From positions 1 to 7,664 of the forward strand of contig JAAYVT010000316.1 in the NCBI GenBank assembly GCA_012517025.1: a DNA stretch of 7,664 bases, in the 5' to 3' direction. A model generated the notes under the pieces. The model made no database searches. It saw only the letters and a program-made list of their open reading frames with translations, and was not told where the DNA came from. A program made the translations under genes and the position numbers. Below are positions 6,439 through 7,664 of the stretch, piece by piece. The stretch comes from Phyllobacteriaceae bacterium (lineage in GTDB: Bacteria > Pseudomonadota > Alphaproteobacteria > Rhizobiales > Ancalomicrobiaceae). Within the stretch, counting starts at the first letter, position 1, and each line of letters starts with the position of its first letter.

Positions 6439-7371
6439 ATGCCGCTGAAGATCGTGTTCATGGGAACCCCCGACTTCTCGGTGCCGACGCTCGACGCGAT
6501 CCACGCCGCCGGTCATGCGATCGTCGCGGTCTATTCGCAGCCGCCGCGCCCGGCCGGTCGCGGCATGGCGCTGACCCCGTCGCCGGTGCATCGCCGCGCC
6601 GAGGCGCTCGGGATCCCGGTTCTGACCCCGCTCTCCATCAAGGGCGAGGACGCCGCCGCGACCTTCCGGGCGCACGGCGCCGACGTCGGAGTGGTGGTGG
6701 CCTACGGTCTCCTGCTGCCGGAATCGATCCTCGCCGCGCCACGCTTCGGCTGCCTCAACCTGCACGGCTCGAAACTGCCGCGCTGGCGCGGCGCCGCGCC
6801 GATTCAGCGGGCGATCATGGCCGGCGACCTCTCGACCGCCGTCGAGGTGATGCGGATGGAGAAGGGCCTCGACACCGGCCCGGTGGCGATGACCGCCGAG
6901 ACCGCGATCGGCCCGGACGAGACCACCCTCGACCTGCACGATCGCTTGGCCGGCCTCGGCGCCGACCTGATGGTGCGGGCGCTCGCCGCGCTCGAGGCAG
7001 GGACGCTCGGCTTCGCGCCGCAGGCGGACGACGGCGTCACCTATGCCAAGAAGATCGACAAGGCCGAGGCGCGGATCGACTGGACGCGGCCGGCGAAGGA
7101 GATCCACGACGGCGCGCGCGGCCTCTCCCCCTTCCCCGGGGCGTGGTGCGAGGTCGCGACCGGCGACCGGGTCGACCGGCTGAAGGTGTTGCGCTCGACG
7201 GTCGTGGAGGGAAGCGGCGCCCCCGGCGCAATCCTCGACGCCGAAGGCACCGTCGCCTGCGGCACGGGGGCGCTCCGCCTCGTCGAGGTACAACGGGCCG
7301 GCGCCAAGCCGCAGCCGGCGAAACAGGCGCTCGCCGCTCTGAAGCTCGCGCCCGGCGACCGGCTGCTCTGA
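6439..7371 (+). CDS. fmt: Methionyl-tRNA formyltransferase
   Basis: Fmt formylates methionyl-initiator-tRNA from 10-formyltetrahydrofolate so that bacterial translation can start. The 310 residues show the N-terminal formyltransferase domain (about 1-190): FMGTPDFSVPTL near the start, the tRNA-contacting loop RPAGRGMALTPSP (37-49), and the catalytic set N107, H109 and D145 in NLHGSKLPRWRGAAPIQ and EKGLDTGP. The C-terminal domain (about 202-300) shows TYAKKIDKAEARIDW, RGLSPFPGAW and VQRAGAKPQPAKQAL. K112 replaces a leucine common in this loop (HGSLLP in E. coli), a likely neutral variant. GAGG (6429-6432) precedes the ATG by 6 bases. The def gene that often sits directly upstream is absent here; the CoA-transferase operon lies there instead. 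The stop codon overlaps the truA start. Confidence 0.98.
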   Translation: MPLKIVFMGTPDFSVPTLDAIHAAGHAIVAVYSQPPRPAGRGMALTPSPVHRRAEALGIPVLTPLSIKGEDAAATFRAHGADVGVVVAYGLLLPESILAAPRFGCLNLHGSKLPRWRGAAPIQRAIMAGDLSTAVEVMRMEKGLDTGPVAMTAETAIGPDETTLDLHDRLAGLGADLMVRALAALEAGTLGFAPQADDGVTYAKKIDKAEARIDWTRPAKEIHDGARGLSPFPGAWCEVATGDRVDRLKVLRSTVVEGSGAPGAILDAEGTVACGTGALRLVEVQRAGAKPQPAKQALAALKLAPGDRLL

Positions 7372-7664
7372 TGCCCCGCTTCAAGCTCACCATCGAATAC
7401 GACGGTACGCCCTACGTCGGCTTCCAGCGCCAGGCCAACGGCCCCTCGGTGCAGGGCACGCTGGAGGACGCCTTCGCCAAGCTGAAGGCGGGACCGGTGA
7501 CCGTCAGAGGCGCCGGGCGCACCGACACCGGCGTGCACGCCACCGGCCAAGTGATCCACATCGATCTCGATCGCGATTGGTCGGCCGACAAGCTGCGCGA
7601 CGCGATCAACTATCATCTGAAGCCCGCCCCGATCGCCGCCGTCGACGTCGAGATCGTCGCCGAC
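7371..7664 (+). CDS. truA: tRNA pseudouridine(38-40) synthase TruA, cut by window edge
   Basis: TruA converts uridines 38-40 in the anticodon stem-loop of many tRNAs to pseudouridine. The 98 codons visible (of roughly 245 usual) begin MPRFKLTIEYDGTPYVGFQR and include the catalytic motif GAGRTDTGVHA, with D52 as the nucleophilic aspartate. The ATG shares its A with the TGA stop of fmt (TGATG at 7369-7373). I see no strong ribosome site before it, so translation is probably coupled to fmt by termination-reinitiation. The gene runs off the right edge without a stop or frameshift. Confidence 0.97.
   Translation, partial: MPRFKLTIEYDGTPYVGFQRQANGPSVQGTLEDAFAKLKAGPVTVRGAGRTDTGVHATGQVIHIDLDRDWSADKLRDAINYHLKPAPIAAVDVEIVAD

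Noticed and set aside
1..7664. Possible undescribed defence, mobile or biosynthetic system.
   Set aside because: Every gene belongs to a well-known family, the gaps are short, and there are no terminal repeats, recombinases, toxin-antitoxin pairs or arrays.

Overview
This window looks like ordinary chromosome from a GC-rich alphaproteobacterium, probably in the Hyphomicrobiales. The basis is the strong GC bias at third codon positions, the fmt-truA pair, and protein sequences typical of that class. The genus cannot be fixed from this window. I saw no insertion sequence, phage gene, CRISPR array, tRNA or rRNA, and no stretch whose base composition departs from its neighbours.

Layout. Bases 1-1259 (minus strand, cut by the left edge) hold the N-terminal two thirds of a fused NuoE/NuoF-type flavoprotein, best matched to HoxF, the NAD-binding diaphorase subunit of NAD-reducing [NiFe] hydrogenase. 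A 289-base gap holds only inverted repeats. Bases 1549-3912 (minus) encode a complete Tex RNA-binding protein. A 242-base divergent control region separates tex from a plus-strand rubrerythrin gene (4155-4655). Two hairpins follow it. Bases 4928-6287 carry the two subunits of a succinyl-CoA:3-ketoacid CoA-transferase as a two-gene operon, closed by a good intrinsic terminator at 6320-6350. The window ends with fmt (6439-7371), overlapping by one base with truA (7371 to the edge, partial).

How the genes relate. The window is a row of small independent units. hoxF would pass electrons between NAD(H) and a hydrogenase (or similar) module encoded beyond the left edge. Rubrerythrin is a peroxide-detoxifying diiron protein typical of cells facing low or changing oxygen. 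With a hydrogenase it suggests a facultative or microaerobic lifestyle, but nothing in the sequence ties the two together. The CoA-transferase serves acetoacetate or polyhydroxybutyrate turnover. fmt and truA are translation-related housekeeping genes that are probably translationally coupled.

No new multi-gene system is evident. The points most worth a second look are the missing first cysteine pair in the NuoE-like domain of HoxF, the hairpin with a GGAA loop downstream of the rubrerythrin gene, and the palindrome and repeats in the tex/rubrerythrin control region.
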